From NCBI RefSeq assembly GCF_000215085.1, contig NC_015589.1:1054001-1118000 (forward strand): a stretch of DNA of 64,000 nucleotides. Reading direction: 5' to 3'. Below, piece after piece: positions 18,234 to 25,860 of the stretch. Both the position numbers and the translations under genes were made by a program. Position 1 is the first letter of the stretch. Every line of letters starts with the position of its first letter. Origin of the DNA: Desulforamulus ruminis DSM 2154 (GTDB lineage Bacteria; Bacillota; Desulfotomaculia; Desulfotomaculales; Desulfotomaculaceae). The notes under the pieces were generated by a model. It saw nothing but the letters and a program-made list of their open reading frames with translations, had not been told where the DNA came from and made no database searches.

Positions 18234-21200
18234 ATGAGCGTTAAAGTCGTTCATTCCCTGCCTGGCCGAATAAGAATAGATCTGCCTGAATTGAAGAAAA
18301 ATCCTTCTTTGAGCGCAGTCATAACCCGAGTGACAAAGCAACTGCCGGGAATTCGGGAGGTACACGCCAATCCTTTGACCGGTAGGGTGATGGTAGTGTA
18401 TGCTCAGGACCGGCTTGCTCCGGGAGTTCTTCTGAAGTTTCTAAATAAAATTACTTCCAGGACCAAGGGAAAAGAACCAAGAGGATTAAGAGAGGAGGAA
18501 CGAGTAGCCCGGAAACCGATAGAACCGGAGGATTTACCCATCCGCAGGCAATGGTTGAATGTGGCTTTGGGAGGCGGTGTGCTGGCTTATCTGGGACTGA
18601 AACATTCCTTGTACGGTAGAACCGCCCTGGCTCAAAATGCACACATTTTTAATGTGGCCGCAGTGACCGCCATTATTTCCGGATACCCTGTCCTGCGCAG
18701 CGGATTTCAGGGATTGGCCAAGGGAAAAATCAATCATGATTTACTGATCAGTGGTCTGGCTCTAGGAACCATTTTGCTGCGGGAAAGCGTACCGGGATTA
18801 CTGGTGCTAACCCTGGCCAACCTGACGGCTTTGGGGCAATCTCTGGTGTTCAGGAATTACCGCAAAATGCTGCCCCAGTTACCCGGGGCACGGCCTGAAA
18901 CAAGGGAAACTTCTTTAAAATGGGATGAGGCCGGCCAGGAGTATGGTCGCAAGGTGATGCTGCCCACCCTGGGAATGGCTTCCCTGGCAGGACTCACCGG
19001 CGGCAAAGGGGGATTTCAACGGTCCCTGGCCATGCTGCTGGCAGCCAACCCGTCTCCCGCCGGAATATCTGCTGCCACGGCAGTGACAACGGTGATGGCC
19101 AAAGGAAGTAAAAAGGGAATCTTTTTCCGGGAACCACGCACACTGGAACGGCTCTGCGGAGTGGATACGGTTATCTTTTCCGGAACAGAAATATTCAACA
19201 ACGCGATGACCTACTGCCTGGGAGATCTTTTTCCGACGTCCGACAGCAGTAAGGAGCAACTGAAAGCTCTCATAGGGCGGGCCGCTGCAGAGAATAGAGA
19301 CCCTTTCAGCCTGCTGTTAAAGAGAGTCCGAAACATTCATTATAAAGCAAGAAACCCAGGTTCCAAGAGCGGGACGGTTTTGGTGGGGGACGAGGAGACC
19401 TTCGTCAAGGAAGGCATTGAAATTAGGGAGGCTGCTTATAAGGCAAAACGGATGCAGCATTTGTCCCAGATGCCCCTGTATGTGGCTTTTCAAGGTAAGC
19501 TGGTAGGGGTCGTCGGCATTCAACAAAGTCAAGCCTCTGGGCTCCGCCAAATGATTCGCGAACTGCGGGCCTTGGGTATGCCTCATATTGGTTTATTTGT
19601 GAAACCGGAACATGCGGTGCTAAAACAGACGGTCAGGGAATTAGGGCTGACCCATATCTGGTGCCCGTCCTCCCCTGGGGAAAAGCTTGAAATCATCAGA
19701 AAATTAAGCCAACAGGGGCGTAAAGTAGCTGTAGTTATGGACGGTGATGAAGAGCCGAAATTATCCGAGGAGGCCCTTCTAAGCATTTGCCTTAGCCAAG
19801 GTCTGAGTCCGGTGGGGGCAGATGTGCTAATGTCCGATCTGCCGTTGTTACCGGAGGCTTTCCGCTTGGCCTTAAGGGCGGAACAGAGGGCCAAGCAAAA
19901 CCTGGCCCTGGTTCGGGCGGCCAATGCGGTGGGGATGACCCTGGGGGCCATGGGCTGGCTCTCTCCCATGAGCGCCAATGTTTATAATAATTTGACTTCC
20001 ATCGCGGTGGGCGCCAATTCTCTGCGCTTGTTATCCGGACGTAAAAACCGGCGGAGAATGGATGATTCGGTATATTCAGGCACCAAGGGGGAAATTGCCG
20101 CCGCCCTGGCAGCCGAAGAAGGACAAGCCTTGGCTAAAGAAAATCATCTGCAGCCCTATCAGTGCAGCAATTGGCACAGTTTGTCCGTAGAAGAAATTTT
20201 ACATAAACTGAAAACGGATTTGGTCGAGGGTTTAACCGGGCATGAAGTTCGCAGGCGAATCGCCCAATTTGGTTTTAATAAAATGCAGGAGGAAAACCCT
20301 TCGGGTTTCTGGCAAAAACTTTGGGGTCAGTTTAAGGATTTTTTGGTCAAAACCCTGGTGGCTTCTGCCGGAGTGTGCGCGCTGCTGGGTGAATTCGGCG
20401 ACGCCCTGGCGATCACCAGCATTCTGGTCATTAATGCCGTACTGGGTGTACTGCAGGAACAAAAAGCCGAAGGAGCGCTGCGTGCTTTAAATAAAATGAC
20501 CGCTCCTACAGCCAGAGTAAAAAGAAATGGTAAAATTCTGCGGGTGTCTGCCGGTGAACTGGTGCCCGGGGACGTTGTTTTACTGGAACAGGGAGATGGC
20601 GTTCCCGCCGATTTGCGTCTGATAGAAGCCCATGGACTGGAAGTGGAGGAATCCGCCTTAACCGGAGAGGCTTATCCGGTTGTCAAAAAAGCCAGCCGGA
20701 TGGCGGACTGCATTCCCCTGTTAGACTGTGAGAATCTAGTTTTTATGGGCACCAATATAACCCGGGGAAAAGCAACCGGTCTGGTGATTGCCACGGGGAT
20801 GTCTACCGAAATCGGAAAAATTGCCGGCATGTTAAATCAGCAGGAACAGGAACTCACTCCTTTACAAAACCGGATGGCCCAGGTGGGCGGAGTTATTCTG
20901 AAATACTGTCTGACGGTCAGCGGTTTGGTGGTGCTGGCGGGAATCCTCCGGGGAGGCTCCCTTTTTAAAATGTTTTTAACCGGAGTCAGTCTAGCAGTTG
21001 CGGCCATACCGGAAGGGCTGCCGGCAGTGGTGACCATTGCCCTGGCCTCCGGTGTACGGAGAATGGCCAGGGAAAATGCCATTGTGCGTCGACTGCCCGC
21101 CGTGGAAACCCTGGGCAGCGCTACCCTTATCTGTACAGACAAAACCGGGACCTTAACACAAAACCGTCAGCAAATTCAAGCAGCCTATACCGGCGGTCAG

Positions 21201-22853
21201 TGGTGGCAGGCCCAAATGGATCAACCGATGCTTAAACCCCTTGGGAGTGAGGGGAACCCGGAGGATCTTAGAGCGCTGTTGACAGCGGGAATATTATGCA
21301 ATGACGCCAATCTGCTCTGGAACCGTCCTGGATCGGCCAAAGAAAAATCCCACTGGCGGGTGGACGGAGATCCCACCGAAGGAGCACTGTTGCTGGCGGC
21401 CGTACACCAGGAGATCAATTATAAAGAATTAAGAGAGAAATGGCGTCGCATCCGGGAAATGCCCTTTGACGCGGAAAGGTTGAGGATGACCGCCCTTTGC
21501 CGGGAAGAAAAGCATGGAACCGTGGCCTTTATCAAAGGGGCTCCGGAAATGATCATTCAGCGCTGTACCCAGATGCAAAGGAACGGCGGGGTAGCGCCTC
21601 TGACCCTGAAAGAACGGGCCGAAGTCATGGAGGCCAACGAGAAGATGACCGGAGAGGCTATGCGGGTTTTGGCCATGGCCTACAAACCCCTGCCTCAGCC
21701 GGAACTGGAGGACCCGGAGGAGGATCTAGTTTTACTTGGACTGGTAGGAATGGTTGATCCACCGCGGCCAGGAGTTAAGGAAGCGGTGGCCACCTGTCAC
21801 CGGGCAGGGATTAAAGTGGCTATGATCACCGGGGACCACCCTCATACCGCCCTGGCCATTGCCAGGATGGTGGGGATTACCGATAATTCTCGAGTACTGA
21901 CCGGAAGCGAGATGGACCGGCTTAACGATTATGAGTTGACGGCGACCATTCGGGACATCCGGGTTTTTGCCAGAGTATTGCCCGGACAAAAACTTCGTTT
22001 GGTGAAGGCCTTCCGGAGTCAGGGAGAAATCCTGGCCATGGTGGGAGACGGCATTAATGATGCCCCGGCGGTAAAAGAAGGAGATATCGGAGTGGCCATG
22101 GGAAAATCGGGAACCGATGTAACCAAGCAGGCTGCCGATATTGTTTTAGCCGATGATAATTTTACTACCCTGGTGTCTGCGGTGGAACAGGGACGGGGAA
22201 TCTACGGCAATATTCGCCGTTCTGTCCGTTATCTGCTGGCTACCAACGTCGGTCTGGTATTGATTGTTTTTCTGGCGGTGCTTTTGGGTCTGGAAATGCC
22301 GCTGCTTCCCATCCAACTGCTCTTTCTGAATGTACTGGGGGACGGTCTGCCGGCTCTGGCCCTGGGAGTGGAACCGCCAACCCCGCGGCTGATGAAGCAA
22401 CCGCCCAGGTCAACCCAAAAAGGCTTTTTTGACAACGGGTTGGGCCGGCAAATCTTCACCCGGGGTGTTGCCACCGGGCTGGTGGGTTTGGAAACCTATC
22501 ACCGGGTTTTAAAACAGGGGGATTTAGGACGGGCACGGACGGTGCTGCTGGCTTCTTTTATCACCAGTAAATTGTTGTTTTCCCTGGAATGCAGTGAGCG
22601 GAGCCGAAAAGAGAAATACAGCCGGTATCTGCTGGGTTCCCTCGCTTTATCTGCGGTGCTGCTGGCCGGGGCTCTCTATTTGCCGGTGGGAAGGAGAATC
22701 TTCAAAACTTCCTCCCTGGGTCCGGCGGATTTAATCACCGTGTTCGGAGCTTCCGGTGTAACCTATATTTTTGATAAGTTTTTGACAGCCTCTTGGCAAA
22801 GCAGAAGGCTTAGACAAACCAAAAAGAACATTCATCCGCTGCCCATTTCTTAG
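18234..22853 (+). CDS. Double P-type ATPase: degenerate P1B half fused to a P2 (Ca2+-ATPase-like) half
   Basis: 1539 residues. Residues 1-70 are an HMA-like domain (HSLPGRIRIDLPEL..ANPLTGRVMVVY) like the divergent neighbour. Residues about 100-610 follow a P1B ATPase layout but have lost catalysis: CPC is NPSPAG (about 272), the DKTGT region reads FSGTEIFNN, and the hinge is MDGDEEPKL. From about 640 a complete P2 ATPase follows: TGEAYP (about 808), AIPEGLPAVV (about 925), DKTGTLTQN (about 969), GDGINDAPAV (about 1269) and a C-terminal membrane domain. Mycobacterial CtpH/CtpI share this layout. Divalent cation export is expected for the active half; the dead half may be regulatory. Confidence 0.88.
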   Translation: MSVKVVHSLPGRIRIDLPELKKNPSLSAVITRVTKQLPGIREVHANPLTGRVMVVYAQDRLAPGVLLKFLNKITSRTKGKEPRGLREEERVARKPIEPEDLPIRRQWLNVALGGGVLAYLGLKHSLYGRTALAQNAHIFNVAAVTAIISGYPVLRSGFQGLAKGKINHDLLISGLALGTILLRESVPGLLVLTLANLTALGQSLVFRNYRKMLPQLPGARPETRETSLKWDEAGQEYGRKVMLPTLGMASLAGLTGGKGGFQRSLAMLLAANPSPAGISAATAVTTVMAKGSKKGIFFREPRTLERLCGVDTVIFSGTEIFNNAMTYCLGDLFPTSDSSKEQLKALIGRAAAENRDPFSLLLKRVRNIHYKARNPGSKSGTVLVGDEETFVKEGIEIREAAYKAKRMQHLSQMPLYVAFQGKLVGVVGIQQSQASGLRQMIRELRALGMPHIGLFVKPEHAVLKQTVRELGLTHIWCPSSPGEKLEIIRKLSQQGRKVAVVMDGDEEPKLSEEALLSICLSQGLSPVGADVLMSDLPLLPEAFRLALRAEQRAKQNLALVRAANAVGMTLGAMGWLSPMSANVYNNLTSIAVGANSLRLLSGRKNRRRMDDSVYSGTKGEIAAALAAEEGQALAKENHLQPYQCSNWHSLSVEEILHKLKTDLVEGLTGHEVRRRIAQFGFNKMQEENPSGFWQKLWGQFKDFLVKTLVASAGVCALLGEFGDALAITSILVINAVLGVLQEQKAEGALRALNKMTAPTARVKRNGKILRVSAGELVPGDVVLLEQGDGVPADLRLIEAHGLEVEESALTGEAYPVVKKASRMADCIPLLDCENLVFMGTNITRGKATGLVIATGMSTEIGKIAGMLNQQEQELTPLQNRMAQVGGVILKYCLTVSGLVVLAGILRGGSLFKMFLTGVSLAVAAIPEGLPAVVTIALASGVRRMARENAIVRRLPAVETLGSATLICTDKTGTLTQNRQQIQAAYTGGQWWQAQMDQPMLKPLGSEGNPEDLRALLTAGILCNDANLLWNRPGSAKEKSHWRVDGDPTEGALLLAAVHQEINYKELREKWRRIREMPFDAERLRMTALCREEKHGTVAFIKGAPEMIIQRCTQMQRNGGVAPLTLKERAEVMEANEKMTGEAMRVLAMAYKPLPQPELEDPEEDLVLLGLVGMVDPPRPGVKEAVATCHRAGIKVAMITGDHPHTALAIARMVGITDNSRVLTGSEMDRLNDYELTATIRDIRVFARVLPGQKLRLVKAFRSQGEILAMVGDGINDAPAVKEGDIGVAMGKSGTDVTKQAADIVLADDNFTTLVSAVEQGRGIYGNIRRSVRYLLATNVGLVLIVFLAVLLGLEMPLLPIQLLFLNVLGDGLPALALGVEPPTPRLMKQPPRSTQKGFFDNGLGRQIFTRGVATGLVGLETYHRVLKQGDLGRARTVLLASFITSKLLFSLECSERSRKEKYSRYLLGSLALSAVLLAGALYLPVGRRIFKTSSLGPADLITVFGASGVTYIFDKFLTASWQSRRLRQTKKNIHPLPIS

Positions 22854-22872
22854 GGGCAGCGGATGAATGTTC
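22826..22872. terminator. Long hairpin terminator between convergent genes
   Basis: A perfect 19-bp stem (22826-22844 with 22854-22872, loop ATTTCTTAG) straddles the stop codon of the double ATPase gene and faces the convergent minus-strand gene. T-runs are short, but symmetry and position suggest bidirectional termination. Confidence 0.6.
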
Positions 22873-22878
22873 ATGAAT

Positions 22879-23319
22879 CTATTTTAGACCTTCCTCATTC
22901 GCTTTTTTAGATTTTGTTTTGCTGGCAATGGGTTTCGCCCGATTTTTAGAAAGGGAATTCTTCATTTCATTCCCCACCGGATGGGTTTCGGCCACATCCT
23001 GGGTGGTTCTTCCAGCATGGGAAGGTGGGGTTGTAAAATTGCCTCCTTCCACTGGCTGGAATACGGTGCGGCTGCTCGGTGTGACTTCGTCCGAATTTGA
23101 CCGGACTTCCTGCATGATATCATTAAAACCTTGGCTTACGGAGTTACGGGTACCCTTCATTACATCATTTATAGCAAGCGCGCCTCTGACGGTCATAACG
23201 GCAATGCCCCGGGCGGTCTTTTTTAGAGCCGGCACTCCAACGATTCCAACTACGGTTCCTACGGCCACCAGTCCTAAGGGAGACAGTGTTTGTAATGGCC
23301 TGGCCACTAACCACCGCAT
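22879..23319 (-). CDS. Small membrane-anchored protein, PacL/DUF1490-like (tentative)
   Basis: 146 residues. A hydrophobic helix with glycines (LGLVAVGTVVGIVGVPAL, about residues 15-32) is followed by an alanine/basic amphipathic helix (KKTARGIAVMTVRGALAINDVMKG) and a disordered lysine-rich tail. A GAGGTG SD precedes the ATG. The topology recalls the mycobacterial DUF1490/PacL proteins that partner metal P-type ATPases in efflux platforms, and it lies next to two such ATPase genes. The similarity is by eye only and the tail shows no metal-binding cysteine or histidine cluster, so the assignment is an inference. Confidence 0.6.
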   Translation of the reverse strand: MRWLVARPLQTLSPLGLVAVGTVVGIVGVPALKKTARGIAVMTVRGALAINDVMKGTRNSVSQGFNDIMQEVRSNSDEVTPSSRTVFQPVEGGNFTTPPSHAGRTTQDVAETHPVGNEMKNSLSKNRAKPIASKTKSKKANEEGLK

Positions 23320-23482
23320 TTTTTCTCACCTCCTTATTTTAAAACTTAGTTTAGTTTTTACCTTCTTGCCTTTCGCAATACGAAGAGAAAGGTTCGCAAA
23401 ACCATGCTAAGTCATTGTAATAATTAACAATTTTAAGGGAATATTACATTTATTAACAAGAGAGGGGGTTAAATCAAAAGTA

Positions 23483-24265
23483 ATGCAGACCCAGAATAAT
23501 GCTTACGACCCGGAAATGATGGGTCAACTTAAAGAAGAGATTTTAAATGACTTAGAGGCGAGAAGAGAATGGCAGGAAAACAATTATAACGCTAATTTTG
23601 ATCGTCAAGAATTCGGAGGGTACGGTGGACGCAGGTATGGACGGGGCAGGGGGATGGGGCCCGGACGATATTGGGGCTGGTGTCCTGCACCGGCGCCGAT
23701 GTATAGAAATCGAAGACCTCCCGAATTTGATTTGGATTGGGCTGAACAGGAGGAATACGACTATCAGCGCCAACGGATGCTGCTAAGAAGAAACCTCTTA
23801 AATGAACTGAGGTCTGTGAGCGCTATGAACCGCCCCGGGGGACAAACCCCGGATCCCCGGTTAAGACAAATGGTTTATGAATTGCTGCAGGAGACCCGCC
23901 AGCAGGGAATGGGTGTGCCCGATTTAGTGCAGAGTTTGCAGGCAGGCAATGGGGCGGAAGGATATGGCGGCTTTTTCAACCGACTGACCGAGCCGGTAAA
24001 AACCATTGATCGCCGCAGTTTTGGCTGGGGTGTGGGGGCATCGCTGCTGGGACTACTGTTTCTACCCTCATTGGGAAAATCCATGCGGGGTCTGGCCCGT
24101 AAGGCGGTGGAAGAAACCATAGAAGTAACAGACCGTGCCCAAGGTTTTTTTACCCAGGCCAAAGAGGAATTTGAGGATATTGTCAGCGAAGCAAACTTTA
24201 ATCGGCTAAAGGATTCGGTTTCCAGAATGACCCAGGAGAAGCCGCCTTCCAATCAATCGGAATGA
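23483..24265 (+). CDS. Uncharacterised protein with Gly/Arg-rich region and glycine-rich hydrophobic helix
   Basis: 260 residues. The order is a charged N-terminus, a Gly/Tyr/Arg-rich low-complexity stretch (GGYGGRRYGRGRGMGPGRYWGW), a coiled helical middle (EQEEYDYQRQRMLLRRNLLNELRS), one short hydrophobic segment (FGWGVGASLLGLLFLP, about residue 183) and a C-terminal amphipathic helix (RKAVEETIEVTDRAQGFFTQAKEEFEDI). The last two parts resemble the small partner protein at 22879-23319. GAGAGGGGG precedes the start. The next gene follows 20 bases later, probably co-transcribed. No known family is recognised with certainty. Confidence 0.65.
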   Translation: MQTQNNAYDPEMMGQLKEEILNDLEARREWQENNYNANFDRQEFGGYGGRRYGRGRGMGPGRYWGWCPAPAPMYRNRRPPEFDLDWAEQEEYDYQRQRMLLRRNLLNELRSVSAMNRPGGQTPDPRLRQMVYELLQETRQQGMGVPDLVQSLQAGNGAEGYGGFFNRLTEPVKTIDRRSFGWGVGASLLGLLFLPSLGKSMRGLARKAVEETIEVTDRAQGFFTQAKEEFEDIVSEANFNRLKDSVSRMTQEKPPSNQSE

Positions 24266-24285
24266 GAGGAAAAGGAGGAGGGTGA

Positions 24286-24519
24286 TTGACCGGTGCAGAT
24301 GAATTAACCACCCATCTCTCCAAGGTGCTGGAGGATTTGCGGCGGGCTGTGGACGCCAGCATGGTGATCCGGGCACGCAGCAAGGCCGATGCCAAAATGG
24401 TGGCACGCATTTGGGAGAGCTTTTTAAAGGCATTTATCGGTTATATTATGAAACGAGGCAAGGAGACCGGGCAAAATCTGCTGCAGGATATTTCCTTTCG
24501 CAATATATGGTTCCGGTAA
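24286..24519 (+). CDS. Small uncharacterised protein of the ATPase cluster
   Basis: 77 residues starting at TTG 24286 with a strong AAAGGAGGAGGG upstream. The product is helical and basic (EDLRRAVDASMVIRARSKADAKMVARIWESF), with a weakly hydrophobic stretch FLKAFIGYIM. It is 20 bases after the preceding gene, so translation from the same transcript is likely. I do not recognise the family. Its place suggests a third accessory component of the metal ATPase cluster. Confidence 0.6.
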   Translation: MTGADELTTHLSKVLEDLRRAVDASMVIRARSKADAKMVARIWESFLKAFIGYIMKRGKETGQNLLQDISFRNIWFR

Positions 24520-24525
24520 GAAATG

Positions 24526-24769
24526 AAGGAACTGTCGCAAAACGACTTTGCAGTGCGCTTCAAGAACGGCAGATAACATAGGAACAATCGGCAAAAAAGA
24601 AATAGAACACGGATTAAACGGATTTTACGGATTTCCGCGGATTTTAATTAAAATTATAAAATCTGTGGGAATCCGCGGAAATCCGTAAAATCCGCGTTCT
24701 ATTGTTTTTTTATTTTGGAAATAAAGGCTGCGCAATCCCACCATTCTAGTTTTTTGCAACAATCCCTTT
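24526..24769 (-). repeat. MITE-like palindromic element, copy 2
   Basis: The same architecture as the copy at 3841-4062 but inverted. The right end TTTTTTGCAACAATCC is the reverse complement of GGATTGTTGCAAAA, and the left end GGAACTGTCGCAAAAC is a diverged partner. The palindromic core at 24601-24703 (AATAGAACACGG to CCGCGTTCTATT) carries the CGGATTTTACGGATT units. There is no ORF. Both copies lie just downstream of genes, in intergenic space. Confidence 0.7.
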
Positions 24770-24780
24770 CACTTTTCATA

Positions 24781-25647
24781 TCACAAAAAAGGGGACCTTA
24801 TCTGCAGGGTTGGCAGGAGCGATGCAACATCCTGCAAAAGATTTTTTTGATCCTTGGGCAGGATACCGGCTAAGGGTAAAGGGTTGGACAGATGATCGCT
24901 GCGTAAAATACAAGGCCGGACCAACGAGACTTGTTCCAGTATCTCCTTTAGTTCGAACAAGGTTTCCAGCGGGGTTAAAGGTTGAAAGTTGCCCTTGCTG
25001 GCTTCTTCCTTTAGAGGTGTACCGTCATAAAGGGTCAGGGTTAGGAAGTTCAGCATGGTGGGGTTAATAAGGCTAATGACCTGAGCGGTGTTAGCAGCAT
25101 GGACCCTGCTTTTTTCCCGGCCTCCCAAACCCAGGATCACCATGGTGGAGAGTTTCATACCGGCCTGTAAAACCTTTTGCCCAGCGGTTATGATGCCGTC
25201 GGAAGTGATCCCTTTGTTTACTGCCGCCAAAACCCCATCATCACCGCTTTCAATGCCCATATAGATCATTCGTAAACCGGCTTGTTTTAATGCGTCCAAT
25301 TCTTGTGGAGATTTTTTTAAAATATCCCCGGGAGCAGCGTAACAAGTTACCCGGGATAGCTTTGGAAAATGCCTGTGCAGTGTATTGATAATGTTTAATA
25401 ATTTGGCTGTACCCAGGACCAGGGCGTTTCCGTCCGCTAGAAAAACCCGCCGCAGAAAAGGATGATGAAGGGCGGTCTGAATGATTTCCTTTTCTACTTC
25501 TGTCCAGGATCTTACTCTAAACCGGACTTGCCGGTACATGCTGCAAAAGGTGCACTGATTATGGGAACAGCCCTGGGTCACGCGCAAAAGAAAACTGTTT
25601 GCTTCGCCGGGGGGACGAAAGATGCTTGGTTCCTTGCTGGCCATCAT
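24781..25647 (-). CDS. Radical SAM protein (Elp3/HemN-like), unknown substrate
   Basis: About 288 residues. The cysteine motif TQGCSHNQCTFCSMYR is close to the N-terminus, followed by VFLADGNALVL (SAM-binding GGE-like region) and YMGIESGDDGVLAAVNKG. A barrel-type radical SAM domain therefore makes up nearly the whole protein. ATG 25647 is chosen because AAGGAG lies 7 bases upstream; an upstream in-frame ATG at 25695 lacks an SD. A single gene with no obvious partner; substrate cannot be inferred. Confidence 0.85.
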   Translation of the reverse strand: MMASKEPSIFRPPGEANSFLLRVTQGCSHNQCTFCSMYRQVRFRVRSWTEVEKEIIQTALHHPFLRRVFLADGNALVLGTAKLLNIINTLHRHFPKLSRVTCYAAPGDILKKSPQELDALKQAGLRMIYMGIESGDDGVLAAVNKGITSDGIITAGQKVLQAGMKLSTMVILGLGGREKSRVHAANTAQVISLINPTMLNFLTLTLYDGTPLKEEASKGNFQPLTPLETLFELKEILEQVSLVRPCILRSDHLSNPLPLAGILPKDQKNLLQDVASLLPTLQIRSPFL

Positions 25648-25860
25648 GGGTCGCTCCTTCATAATAGGTCTTTCCTTATTCTTCAACAATGGCATTAAAT
25701 AATTTTTAAAGATTCTTGCACCTGATTTTTAACATTAAAAAGATATGATAGTTGAAGCCCATGGAAAAAATAACATTTTTATTTACAAATTGTAGTTGAT
25801 CTAGTAATTTTAAATAAGAATAAGTTTCAGAGTTATTTTGGAAGGTTGTGAAAAATAATA

